From NCBI GenBank assembly GCA_018667205.1, contig JABIVN010000536.1, positions 1 to 11,127 of the forward strand: 11,127 nt of DNA, given 5' to 3'. The DNA is from Gammaproteobacteria bacterium. GTDB taxonomy: Bacteria > Pseudomonadota > Gammaproteobacteria > Pseudomonadales > Azotimanducaceae. A model generated the notes under the pieces. That model did not search any database and was not told the origin of the DNA. It saw only the letters and a program-made list of their open reading frames with translations. Positions 1-6,876 of this stretch are shown in pieces. The translations under genes were made by a program, and so were the position numbers. The first letter of the stretch is position 1. Every line of letters starts with the position of its first letter.

Positions 1-129
1 CAACTGAATAAAGAGCTCCGTCGCGGCAAAAAGAATCCGCCGCCATTTTCCTCTCTGCTTATCGTCTTCTTCTGGCCACAAGAAGCCTGCTAGTTCGTCG
101 CTAAATGATCTGAAAGTTAAAGTCTTCAT
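1..129 (-). CDS. TetR/AcrR-family transcriptional regulator, N-terminal part (runs off the window)
   Basis: Reading the minus strand from an ATG at 129 gives 43 uninterrupted codons to the window edge. Residues 24-43 (KQRGKWRRILFAATELFIQL) have the pattern of the first DNA-binding helix of TetR-family repressors: basic residues, then I-L-x-A-A-x-x-L-F. The helix-turn-helix and the ligand-binding domain would lie outside the window. A second in-frame ATG lies three codons upstream at 138. Neither start has a clear Shine-Dalgarno sequence, so the exact start is open. The gene points away from the monooxygenase at 615, the usual arrangement for a TetR regulator and its target, and a palindrome covers its start. 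Family assignment rests on one helix only. The ligand is unknown; control of the neighbouring monooxygenase is inferred. Confidence 0.68.
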   Translation of the reverse strand, partial: MKTLTFRSFSDELAGFLWPEEDDKQRGKWRRILFAATELFIQL

Positions 130-131
130 AT

Positions 132-155
132 TGACCATTAAAGTTTATTTGGTCA
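132..155. promoter_or_regulatory. Candidate operator: inverted repeat TGACCA-N12-TGGTCA
   Basis: Perfect 6-bp arms at 132-137 and 150-155 are separated by 12 bp. The repeat lies across or immediately upstream of the TetR-like gene's start, depending on which ATG is used. TetR regulators commonly bind such imperfect palindromes next to their own gene and repress both themselves and the divergent target. The 12-bp spacer shows no clear internal symmetry, and arms this short can arise by chance. Function is therefore inferred from position. Confidence 0.35.
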
Positions 156-217
156 TTCACACAAAAGAACGATCGCGGTAATCTGACGACCCAAACGTTT
201 AATTATTCGGAACAGCT

Positions 218-503
218 GTGTCTCTGTTAAGCCTAATTCTCTACATTTCACTGCAGATTCTCTTTATTACCCTCGCGATAATTAGCTCGATTTATGTCGG
301 CTACTGTCAAATAGGGGTGAGTAAAAAGCTGGGCGCATCCATGACAGCCATAGAAGTAATCAATGGCCGTTGAAGCACGCCGATCTTCGGTATCGCCGCA
401 GCATTCGACCGACCCAAAAAGACGCTATTTCCTTGGGAAGCTACCTATCGGGGGAGTTCTTGCACACGTCTTGCATAGTTTTACGCACATCCGCTTCGGA
501 TAG
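218..503 (+). pseudogene. Decayed small membrane-protein gene (or an intact 51-residue membrane peptide)
   Basis: A GTG at 218, with GGA seven bases upstream, opens a 51-codon frame that ends at TGA 371-373. Residues 2-31 form one long hydrophobic segment (SLLSLILYISLQILFITLAI and onwards). A charged, protein-like tail follows (QIGVSKKLGASMTAIEVING, then R and the stop). The stop falls where the chain still reads like protein. The same frame continues beyond it with PIFGIAAAFDRP, and a second frame (363-503) reads DPKRRYFLGKLPIGGVLAHV. This is what a gene with a premature stop and a frameshift would look like. The alternative is a genuine 51-residue single-pass membrane peptide. I do not recognise the family with certainty. 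It lies on the same strand as the monooxygenase, about 110 bp upstream of it, and may once have been part of the same unit. Confidence 0.42.
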
Positions 504-614
504 ATACAATGTTACGTGCTTGGGCGAGGTTGCATCTTGATGATATGACGATTAGTTTAAGGCAAATGATTTTCTAACCGAGAAACGTAAAGTGTTTATC
601 CACAGAGGTATCTT

Positions 615-2492
615 ATGAAAGCTACAAACTTTGACTTTGATCCGGACGCACTCGGCCGAAAATACCAAGAAGAAAGAGACAAACGCGTCAGGGTTGACGG
701 TAACGATCAATACCAAGAGGTCACAGGTGAGTTCGCCTACTTCGTTGAAGACCCCTACATTGCCAAAGAACTTCAGCGAGATGCCATTAGAGAGGAAGTA
801 GAGGTCGTTATTATTGGCGGGGGGTTTGGCGGTATGCTCGCCGCGGCGAGACTCAGAGAAGTTGGCATCGACGATTTCAAAATTATTGAGAAAGGCGGCG
901 ACTTCGGCGGCACTTGGTACTGGAACCGTTATCCCGGTGCATCCTGTGACATAGAGTCTTATGTCTACTTCCCGCTGCTGGAAAAAACAGGTTTTGTGCC
1001 GAAACAAAAGTATACCAATGCCTCAGAAACACTCGAGTACTGCGATGTGATCGCTAAGCAATACAAGTTGCATGACAGCGCACTACTCCAGACTGAGGTG
1101 ACTGCCACCGATTGGGATGAGACCCTGGGGCGATGGATTGTATCGACCAACCGTCAAGATACGATTAAAGCGCGCTATGTCGTTCATTCTAACGGCCCAT
1201 TAAACAGACCTAAGCTACCGGCAATAAAAGGCATCAGCGACTTTAAAGGTCATACCTTTCATACTAGCAGATGGGATTATGACTATACCGGTGGAAACGC
1301 GTTCGGCGGCTTAGTCGGCCTGAAAAACAAACGTGTTGCCGTCATAGGCACCGGAGCGACCGCCGTGCAATGCGTTCCGCACTTAGGCGCGTCCGCAGAG
1401 CATCTTTACGTATTCCAACGCACTCCATCATCGATCGACGAACGGAATAACACACCGACCGACCCAAACTGGATGAAGACCCAAACCGAGGGTTGGCAAA
1501 ACGAACGGCGACGCAACTTTGAATCAATAATGAGCGGTGCACCGGTAAAGGAGGATCTAGTCTCCGATGGTTGGACCGACGCGTTTAGACTGCTGTTCGG
1601 CAATCTAAAAGATAAGGCTCCCTCTAAACTTAGAGTAGCGATGTGGGCACTTACGTCTGTCGTATCGGGAGAGCGCTACAAGGTTGGCTTTAGGCAATAT
1701 TTAACCAACAAAGTAACCGACTTCATGGACCTCGCCAGGTCGATGGAGTTAGCCGACTACGAGAAGATGGAAGGCGTGCGCGCCCGAGCAGACCGACTTG
1801 TTAACGATGAGAAAACAGCAGAAGCCCTGAAGCCGTACTATCGGCAGTTTTGCAAGCGTCCTTGCTTCCATGATGAGTACTTACCCACTTTCAATTTATC
1901 AAACGTCACCTTGGTGAATACCGATGGTAAGGGCGTCGATCAAATCACCTCTGAAGGGATTGTCTTTGAAGGGAAGGAATACAAGGTTGATTGTATTATC
2001 TTTGCCACCGGCTTCGAAGTGGGTACTGATTATTCACGAAGAGCGGGGTACCAGGTGAATGGTGTTAAGGGAAAATCGATTTCTGAAAAATGGGCAGATG
2101 GATTATCCACCTTTCACGGCATGCACACGCGAGGATTTCCAAACGCATTTTTCTTTGGCCCTGCTCAATCAGCGTTCACCGCCACCTATACCTACTCACT
2201 CGATGAGCAGAGCGTTCACCTTGCGCACATTTTGACTGTGGCGGCAAAGAAAGGCGCGAATCGAATAGAAGCCAGTGATGCCGCCGAAAAAAAGTGGGTT
2301 CAAACAATCATTCAAAAGGCGCGATTAACGGCCGACTTCCAACAAAAGTGTACACCCGGCTATTACAACAACGAAGGTAAGGTAAATGCCAAACCGCAAA
2401 ACAACACCTACGGTGGGGGGCCAATTGAATTTTTTGCCCTGATGAAAAAATGGCGTTCAAACGACAACTTGAAAGGCTTGGAACTTCGTTAA
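615..2492 (+). CDS. Flavin-containing monooxygenase, type I Baeyer-Villiger-like
   Basis: Predicted cytoplasmic, FAD- and NADPH-dependent enzyme that inserts oxygen next to a ketone to give an ester or lactone. Visible motifs in order: FAD-binding Rossmann loop GGGFGG (68-73); GTWYWNRYPGASCD (99-112), typical of this class; Baeyer-Villiger fingerprint FKGHTFHTSRWD (210-221), matching FxGxxxHxxxW followed by D; NADPH-binding GTGATA (245-250); KR at 414-415, which appears to align with the conserved Lys-Arg pair of phenylacetone monooxygenase; and the ATGFEVG segment (464-470). About 60 residues precede the FAD fold, so at 625 residues it is longer than the roughly 540-residue cyclohexanone or phenylacetone enzymes. 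The ATG at 615 is supported by AGAGGT five bases upstream. Class confidence is high; the substrate cannot be read from sequence. Control by the upstream TetR-like gene is plausible. A membrane-protein gene follows after 190 bp. Confidence 0.93.
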   Translation: MKATNFDFDPDALGRKYQEERDKRVRVDGNDQYQEVTGEFAYFVEDPYIAKELQRDAIREEVEVVIIGGGFGGMLAAARLREVGIDDFKIIEKGGDFGGTWYWNRYPGASCDIESYVYFPLLEKTGFVPKQKYTNASETLEYCDVIAKQYKLHDSALLQTEVTATDWDETLGRWIVSTNRQDTIKARYVVHSNGPLNRPKLPAIKGISDFKGHTFHTSRWDYDYTGGNAFGGLVGLKNKRVAVIGTGATAVQCVPHLGASAEHLYVFQRTPSSIDERNNTPTDPNWMKTQTEGWQNERRRNFESIMSGAPVKEDLVSDGWTDAFRLLFGNLKDKAPSKLRVAMWALTSVVSGERYKVGFRQYLTNKVTDFMDLARSMELADYEKMEGVRARADRLVNDEKTAEALKPYYRQFCKRPCFHDEYLPTFNLSNVTLVNTDGKGVDQITSEGIVFEGKEYKVDCIIFATGFEVGTDYSRRAGYQVNGVKGKSISEKWADGLSTFHGMHTRGFPNAFFFGPAQSAFTATYTYSLDEQSVHLAHILTVAAKKGANRIEASDAAEKKWVQTIIQKARLTADFQQKCTPGYYNNEGKVNAKPQNNTYGGGPIEFFALMKKWRSNDNLKGLELR

Positions 2493-2607
2493 AAACCTAA
2501 CGCGCTAAACAGAGCCACTCTAGGCGCCCGTTCACTTAAAATGGCACAGGCAACTAAAAAATGCTGGCGACTAAAACAAGCAGGCAACCGGCTGATTCGA
2601 TACTCAA

Positions 2608-2623
2608 ACTTTCGCTCGAAAGT
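2608..2623. promoter_or_regulatory. 16-bp near-perfect palindrome upstream of the membrane-protein gene
   Basis: ACTTTCG and CGAAAGT are exact inverse complements separated by CT, in the 190-bp gap between the monooxygenase and the membrane-protein gene. It could be a small hairpin that ends or attenuates the upstream message, although no U-tract follows. It could also be an operator for the downstream gene. Nothing else in the gap resembles a gene or a strong promoter. Confidence 0.3.
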
Positions 2624-2682
2624 CCTGTTGTAAATCCCACCCTCCGTGAATTTGATACATATCTCTTCAGGAAACCTCCAAC

Positions 2683-3306
2683 ATGCTAAGCGCAACCGAG
2701 TTCTACCCTACTGGCACACTACTCAACACCGTATTATGGATCGAAGCCGTTATCTATCTCGGAATTGGTGCCTATGAGCTTTTTGACGATTTCTTTGAAA
2801 AACCAAAGCCTTGGATGCGCCTGAATGATCGTATGAATGGTTGGATCATGTTTCAGCACAAGGTGGGGCATAAGATGCACGCGGGCTTGTGTTTCCTACT
2901 AGGCTTTGTTGCTTTAAATGGTGCTATTGAAGGCATGGTCACGCGGTTTGAGTTGGAGCTTATTTTCATCAGTTTTGCGGTCATCATGCCGGTGCTGTGG
3001 TCAACCTTTCTGCCGGGCAAACTCGGTGTCATTGTCATACTCACCAAACCGGAATTCTGGTTGCAGAGCATCATGTTTGTGTATTTCAGCGACTTGATTC
3101 GTCTGGAAATTCTGCTGCTGTGTATTGGATTGAACCTATGGGGCGTTATCGTGTATTTCCTACATACACGGAAGAACTATTTTTCGCCATATACTTACCA
3201 ATCACTACGAAGGGATGCTGCTGAGGCTGAAGGAGAGGCGCGCGTCAAACAATTAGATAGAGTCGCGATGTATAACGACAAGGAAACGTCGACAACACAA
3301 GAATAA
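2683..3306 (+). CDS. Multi-pass inner-membrane protein of unknown function
   Basis: A 207-residue protein with about five hydrophobic segments: roughly residues 13-34, 66-86, 91-109, 113-134 and 140-160. A hydrophilic, charged tail (about 163-207) ends in a Thr/Glu-rich stretch. Between the first two segments lies a conserved-looking polar loop with several aromatic, His and Lys residues (WMRLNDRMNGWIMFQHKVGH, 44-63), then KMHAG. There is no signal peptide separate from the first membrane segment. The ATG at 2683 is preceded by AGGAAA about ten bases upstream. I do not recognise a named family. The gene follows the monooxygenase on the same strand after 190 bp. A shared role, such as substrate entry or membrane association, is possible but unproven. 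No residue pattern here identifies a known transporter or enzyme. Confidence 0.82.
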   Translation: MLSATEFYPTGTLLNTVLWIEAVIYLGIGAYELFDDFFEKPKPWMRLNDRMNGWIMFQHKVGHKMHAGLCFLLGFVALNGAIEGMVTRFELELIFISFAVIMPVLWSTFLPGKLGVIVILTKPEFWLQSIMFVYFSDLIRLEILLLCIGLNLWGVIVYFLHTRKNYFSPYTYQSLRRDAAEAEGEARVKQLDRVAMYNDKETSTTQE

Positions 3307-3437
3307 TCCTGTTTCACACTCTTCGATTTGAACAAGATAGGATGTCTTCAAGGCAACAATCACTTTGCCGTTACTATCCAGTGACAACCGGTAGCTGATT
3401 AACGAGCCAATGATGCTGTCCATGACATTTTCATTAA

Positions 3438-3472
3438 ACCTGGCACTTGGTCATCAGACCTGGCACTTGGTC
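3438..3472. repeat. Two tandem copies of a 15-bp motif (ACCTGGCACTTGGTC), period 20 bp
   Basis: Identical 15-bp copies lie at 3438-3452 and 3458-3472, separated by ATCAG. The second copy runs into CTGACCCCT. Read on the other strand this block is GGGGTCAGGACC followed by AAGTGCCAGG. Short GGGGTCAG-type strings are often seen dispersed in gammaproteobacterial intergenic regions near REP-like or IS200-type elements. That link is recollection, not proof, and no transposase is present in the window. The repeat sits just upstream of the promoter candidate for the small exported protein. Confidence 0.6.
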
Positions 3473-3486
3473 CTGACCCCTAAGAT

Positions 3487-3514
3487 TTGACAGCACAAAA
3501 AATATCAGTATTCT
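3487..3514 (+). promoter_or_regulatory. Candidate sigma70 promoter TTGACA-N16-TATTCT
   Basis: A perfect -35 hexamer (TTGACA, 3487-3492) is followed after 16 bp by TATTCT (3509-3514), four of six matches to TATAAT. The predicted transcription start, about seven bases after the -10, falls at about 3521. That is the base just before the GTG start at 3522, so the message would be leaderless or nearly so. I saw no clear Zur- or Fur-type box around it. Confidence 0.4.
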
Positions 3515-3521
3515 CACCGCT

Positions 3522-3797
3522 GTGAAAAATCCCTTTTCCCTCAATATATCTGCGCTGGTCCTAAGCCTCTTGCTGAGCCTGCCGGGCTTGGTGTTTGCTG
3601 ATCACTCGCACGGGACGACGACCGAGGAAATCAATTGTGACCTCTGTAGTCACATCGGGGTCGCTTTACCCGATGAGAAAACAAGTGTCAGAATCGAGAC
3701 AACGAAGCGACAAAAAATCGTAGCGAAGGCATCGTTTTCGCCCCTAAAGACTCGACTGCTTCGCCCACACCAAAGAGCCCCACCGCCCCTCCGCTAA
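3522..3797 (+). CDS. Small exported His/Cys-containing protein, probable metal-related companion of the TonB receptor
   Basis: A 91-residue product with a clear signal peptide: K2, a hydrophobic core over residues 11-24, and likely cleavage after VFA (residues 24-26). The mature part begins DHSHGTTTEE and contains a CDLCSH motif, so it offers several His and Cys ligands within about 20 residues. The C-terminus is basic and proline-rich, ending QRAPPPLR. This layout (signal peptide, His/Cys cluster, RAPP-like end) recalls the small DUF2946-type proteins found near metal-transport genes, but I cannot confirm membership. The GTG start is chosen because it places the signal peptide correctly; no Shine-Dalgarno sequence is visible, and a promoter candidate ends only eight bases upstream. 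It precedes the TonB-dependent receptor by 138 bp on the same strand, so a shared role in metal uptake or sensing is inferred. Confidence 0.62.
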   Translation: MKNPFSLNISALVLSLLLSLPGLVFADHSHGTTTEEINCDLCSHIGVALPDEKTSVRIETTKRQKIVAKASFSPLKTRLLRPHQRAPPPLR

Positions 3798-3935
3798 CTA
3801 ATATCAATTGCGCTTCCTTAGCTGAGAGACAATGGGCATCTATAAACCCTTGTTCGGTCAGCCGTTCATTCGTGAACCTGCCGAAAACTCTCTCGTGCTA
3901 CTTGACGCGCTCAGCCAAATTTAGCAGAGACGTTT

Positions 3936-6140
3936 ATGAACACCTCAAAATCCATATTTTTATCAGTTACCACTTTTTGTTACACCGGCTTAGCTTTAGC
4001 CGATGACCGTCAGCAAGACCACCACGAGTCTCATTTTTACGAGGATGAAATTGTTGTCAGCGCACCTTTTCAAGGGTCTGAGGCCGAAACGGCCTTACCC
4101 ATAAACCTGCTGACAGGAGAAATGCTTCAGCGCCAAGTCGAAGGTGAGATAGGCGCGACTTTAAGAAACCAAATTGGCATACACAACACCAGCTTTGGTC
4201 CTAGTGTAGGTCAAGCGGTTATTCGCGGCCAATCAGGCAACAGAGTTCAGATCCTTCAAAATAGCGTTAACAATATCGATGCTTCGTCTGTAAGCCCCGA
4301 CCATACGAATGGTGTTGAGCCTGCGTTAGCCTCTCGCATAGAAGTCATCAGAGGACCCGCTACCCTGCTTTATGGGAATGGCGCTATAGGAGGCATTGTT
4401 AACGTTATCGACGAACGGATTATAGAAGCCACCATAGAAAGGCCTGAGTTTATTATTGAACAACGTCATGACACCGTTAATGAAGGTAACTCAACAGTAG
4501 CAAAATTCAACGGCTCTTTTGGCTCGGTCAATCTTCACTTAGACGCCTTTAGCAGCGATAACAACGATGTAGAAGTAAAAGGCTTTGCGATCGATGAAGC
4601 AGCGCTTGAACTTCTGGAAGACGCGCATGAAGGCGAGGGCCACGACGACGGGGAGCACGAGGAAGAAGAAATCACTAACTCAAAAGGCTATATCGCGAAC
4701 TCTGACGCTGAGTCCAAGGGTTATACAGCAGGCACGTCCATTTCGGGTGATAAAGGTTTCATCGGTTTTTCTGTGTCATCAATGGATAACAACTACGGGT
4801 TACCAGGAGGCACCCACGGCCACCATGAGGAGGAACACGGCGAGGATCATGATGAGGAGCATGGCGAGGAGCATGGCGAGGAGCATGATGAGGAGCATGG
4901 CGAGGAAGAAGGCGAAGAGTTCGTACGAATAGACATGGAACAAACCCGCTACGATATTAGAGGCGAATATCGACCTGACGGTGGTTTTGTAGAGCGCTTG
5001 CAGGCGAGCGTCAACTATACCGATTACGAGCACTCAGAGCTTGAGATAGAACCTGACGGGACCTCTGTCATAGGTACGCAGTTTAGCAACGAGGGTTATG
5101 CAGGTCGCGTTACGATTAACCACGCGCCGATAGGCCGGTTGAATGGAATCTGGGGCGCCCAATTTTCGAACACGGAGTTCAGCGCCAGCGGCGAAGAGGC
5201 CTTCATCCCCAAAACTGACAGCACCGGGATTGCAATATTTGCCATTGAACGTTTGAAGGCAGCGGGCATGCATTGGGAGTTTGGCTACCGTTATGAGTCA
5301 AGAGAAACAGATCCTGGTGGAAGTTGCGACCGCGATGAAGACACTAGGAGTCTTTCAGCCAGTGTTCTCTATGACCTCAATAAAGATAGCAATATCATGA
5401 TTAGCCTGTCGAGTTCTCAAAGAGCACCGACCTTGGAGGAACGTTACTCTAACGTCAAAGCCAATGGCTGTGCTGCACCTTCGGATCCGGAAGAATTTGT
5501 GGCGCATGCAGCGACTGGACTGCTAGAAGTTGGCGATCCAGATCTTGGCAAAGAAGAGGCAACAAATATTGAACTCGGGTTTCGTCAGCATAACGGCCCT
5601 ATCACTGGGGAATTTAGCGTTTTTTACAACGAGATTAAGGATTTCATCTATCTTGAGGACATTGGCGAATTCGAAGAACAAACCATCGCGTCTTATGTCG
5701 CTAAGGACGCCACGTTCTATGGAGCCGAAGGTCGGCTGACCTTTCAGGCGTTCCAAAGCGAACGCGGCGAGTTGGATATTTCCTTTCAAGGTGACCTAGT
5801 AAAAGCAGACTTAGACGATCGAGGCGATGTCCCGAGAATTCCACCCGCCCGTTTTGGTGTCGGTTTCTCTTGGCATGCACCTGCTTGGTCAGCGGACCTG
5901 AAGATAACAAAAGTCCTGGATCAGAAGGACACGGGGATTGGGGAACTTAGAACAGACGGTTATACAATGCTTGACGCCTATGCTGACTACCATTTCAACC
6001 TGGGCAGCAGTGAACTGTTGATTTTTGCCAAGGGCAGCAACCTTCTGGATGAGGAAGTCAGAAACCACACATCGTTTTTAAAGAACTTCGCTCCAGAACC
6101 CGGTAGGGGTTTTCGTGTAGGCGTTCGATACACTTACTAA
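3936..6140 (+). CDS. TonB-dependent outer-membrane receptor, probable zinc (ZnuD-like) uptake
   Basis: A 734-residue outer-membrane receptor. Signal peptide at residues 1-22 (cleavage after LALA); TonB box-like EIVVSA at 38-43; plug domain about 45-160, with typical AVIRGQSGNRVQIL (94-107) and IEVIRGPATLLYGNGAIGGI (135-154); then a 22-strand-type beta-barrel ending in VGVRYTY with a terminal Tyr. Two acidic His-rich insertions stand out: about 229-245 and 294-328, the latter a run of EEHG/EEHD units. In zinc receptors such as ZnuD, His/Asp-rich extracellular loops bind Zn(II), and the NLLDEEVRNHTSFLKNFAPE segment (702-721) also fits that group. Cys464 and Cys512 may pair in an external loop. 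Start: ATG with a weak GAG six bases upstream. Zinc is the favoured cargo; copper, nickel or a metallophore cannot be excluded. No Zur box was recognised, so regulation is unknown. Confidence 0.9.
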   Translation: MNTSKSIFLSVTTFCYTGLALADDRQQDHHESHFYEDEIVVSAPFQGSEAETALPINLLTGEMLQRQVEGEIGATLRNQIGIHNTSFGPSVGQAVIRGQSGNRVQILQNSVNNIDASSVSPDHTNGVEPALASRIEVIRGPATLLYGNGAIGGIVNVIDERIIEATIERPEFIIEQRHDTVNEGNSTVAKFNGSFGSVNLHLDAFSSDNNDVEVKGFAIDEAALELLEDAHEGEGHDDGEHEEEEITNSKGYIANSDAESKGYTAGTSISGDKGFIGFSVSSMDNNYGLPGGTHGHHEEEHGEDHDEEHGEEHGEEHDEEHGEEEGEEFVRIDMEQTRYDIRGEYRPDGGFVERLQASVNYTDYEHSELEIEPDGTSVIGTQFSNEGYAGRVTINHAPIGRLNGIWGAQFSNTEFSASGEEAFIPKTDSTGIAIFAIERLKAAGMHWEFGYRYESRETDPGGSCDRDEDTRSLSASVLYDLNKDSNIMISLSSSQRAPTLEERYSNVKANGCAAPSDPEEFVAHAATGLLEVGDPDLGKEEATNIELGFRQHNGPITGEFSVFYNEIKDFIYLEDIGEFEEQTIASYVAKDATFYGAEGRLTFQAFQSERGELDISFQGDLVKADLDDRGDVPRIPPARFGVGFSWHAPAWSADLKITKVLDQKDTGIGELRTDGYTMLDAYADYHFNLGSSELLIFAKGSNLLDEEVRNHTSFLKNFAPEPGRGFRVGVRYTY
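4830..4913 (+). repeat. In-frame 12-bp minisatellite encoding EEHG/EEHD units
   Basis: Seven consecutive 12-bp units (consensus GAGGAGCATGGC) encode E-E-H-G or variants (EDHD, EEHD, EEEG) at receptor residues 299-326. Central units are almost identical at the DNA level, which suggests recent expansion by slippage or unequal recombination. Because the unit is a multiple of three, copy-number change keeps the frame and only alters the number of His ligands in the predicted surface loop. Confidence 0.85.
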
Positions 6141-6220
6141 CGGTGTTGATCTAATTTTACTGCGGTTCATGGATAACCCCTTACAAAGGGCTATCGAGAG
6201 AAACTGGGCAAAAAGGAGTC

Positions 6221-6256
6221 AAAGGGCGAGTGGTTATTTTAACCAACCGCCCTTTT
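6221..6256 (+). terminator. Intrinsic terminator after the TonB-dependent receptor
   Basis: AAAGGGCG (6221-6228) pairs with CGCCCTTT (6248-6255), and TGGTT (6231-6235) pairs with AACCA (6241-6245). They are separated by a 2x2 internal loop and closed by a 5-base loop ATTTT. The stem begins 81 bases after the receptor stop and ends in TTTT. An A-rich 5' side makes it plausible in both directions, although no minus-strand gene ends nearby. Confidence 0.75.
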
Positions 6257-6876
6257 GGCTGAGCTCACCCTGTGACTCAAGGCCTTAGTCTGCCACCAGA
6301 GCTGTTTTCAAAAGATCAAAAAAGAACAAGAAACTTGCCCGTTAACCGGATTACTTTTTTAAAGGCATGCAACCCGCTAGTAAAAACTCGCAACCCGCTC
6401 GATGCTCCAAAGCCCGGGTCCCAATGACGGCCTAAGGAAGGACTGGACGGCCACACACAGGCCAATTAACGGGTAACCGCTTTACTAATTCCCTGATAGA
6501 AACGACCAGAAGGACAAACAGAGGCTGTCCTGCTTTCAAACCCATGTCAGGCTTCAACAACGCCAAAGGAAAATCACTTTGGCGAAACTGCGTTGCGTAC
6601 TCAGATTAGCTCTCTAAAACCCCTGTTATAGTGCTTATCTTCACGGGCTACCCCACTTAACGAATTTTGGATTTCGACACTGCGCCCCTGGACCTGGGGT
6701 GAGTCTTAACTTAATCGTTTTGCAATCTTAATCCCCTCCACTTTCTGACCCGGCTCATCAGAAGTCGCTTTCTGCGGTGCCGCTTAAGGTTCAGCAATCG
6801 TACTTCTAGATAGCAGGTCTCCTATGTTGGCACGCGTTGGTGCAGTAATATCTATTAGGTTAGTCCGCGTAACTGA
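6257..6876. other. About 620-bp stretch without a recognisable gene; contains one hairpin
   Basis: No reading frame with protein-like content and a plausible start was found on either strand. Notable structure: CGCCAAAG (6561-6568) and CTTTGGCG (6577-6584) form an 8-bp stem with an 8-base loop, with no T-tract after it. GCAACCCGCT occurs twice, at 6369-6378 and 6390-6399. A short ATG frame at 6824 (18 codons) abuts the pseudogene that follows and may be a fragment of it. The stretch is best read as decayed or non-coding DNA. Confidence 0.5.

Noticed and set aside
530..558. Possible promoter TTGCAT-N17-TAGTTT upstream of the monooxygenase
   Set aside because: Only three of six matches in each hexamer; not better than chance in this A/T-rich stretch.
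552..1007. 151-codon minus-strand frame opposite the start of the monooxygenase
   Set aside because: It overlaps a clearly coding gene with intact motifs on the other strand and has no recognisable motif of its own.
2540..2632. 30-codon frame starting at ATG in the gap before the membrane-protein gene
   Set aside because: No ribosome-binding site, basic random-looking composition, and a palindrome lies within it.
4585..5033. Forward 115-codon and reverse 77-codon frames over the His-rich region of the receptor
   Set aside because: Both are readings of the 12-bp repeat in other frames (MRSMARSM-type and LLAMLLAM-type low complexity) with no independent support.
6338..6473. Distant inverted repeat CCCGTTAA (6338-6345) / TTAACGGG (6466-6473)
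   Set aside because: Eight-base arms about 120 bp apart around a palindromic GTTAAC core are easily due to chance, and no transposase or target duplication accompanies them.
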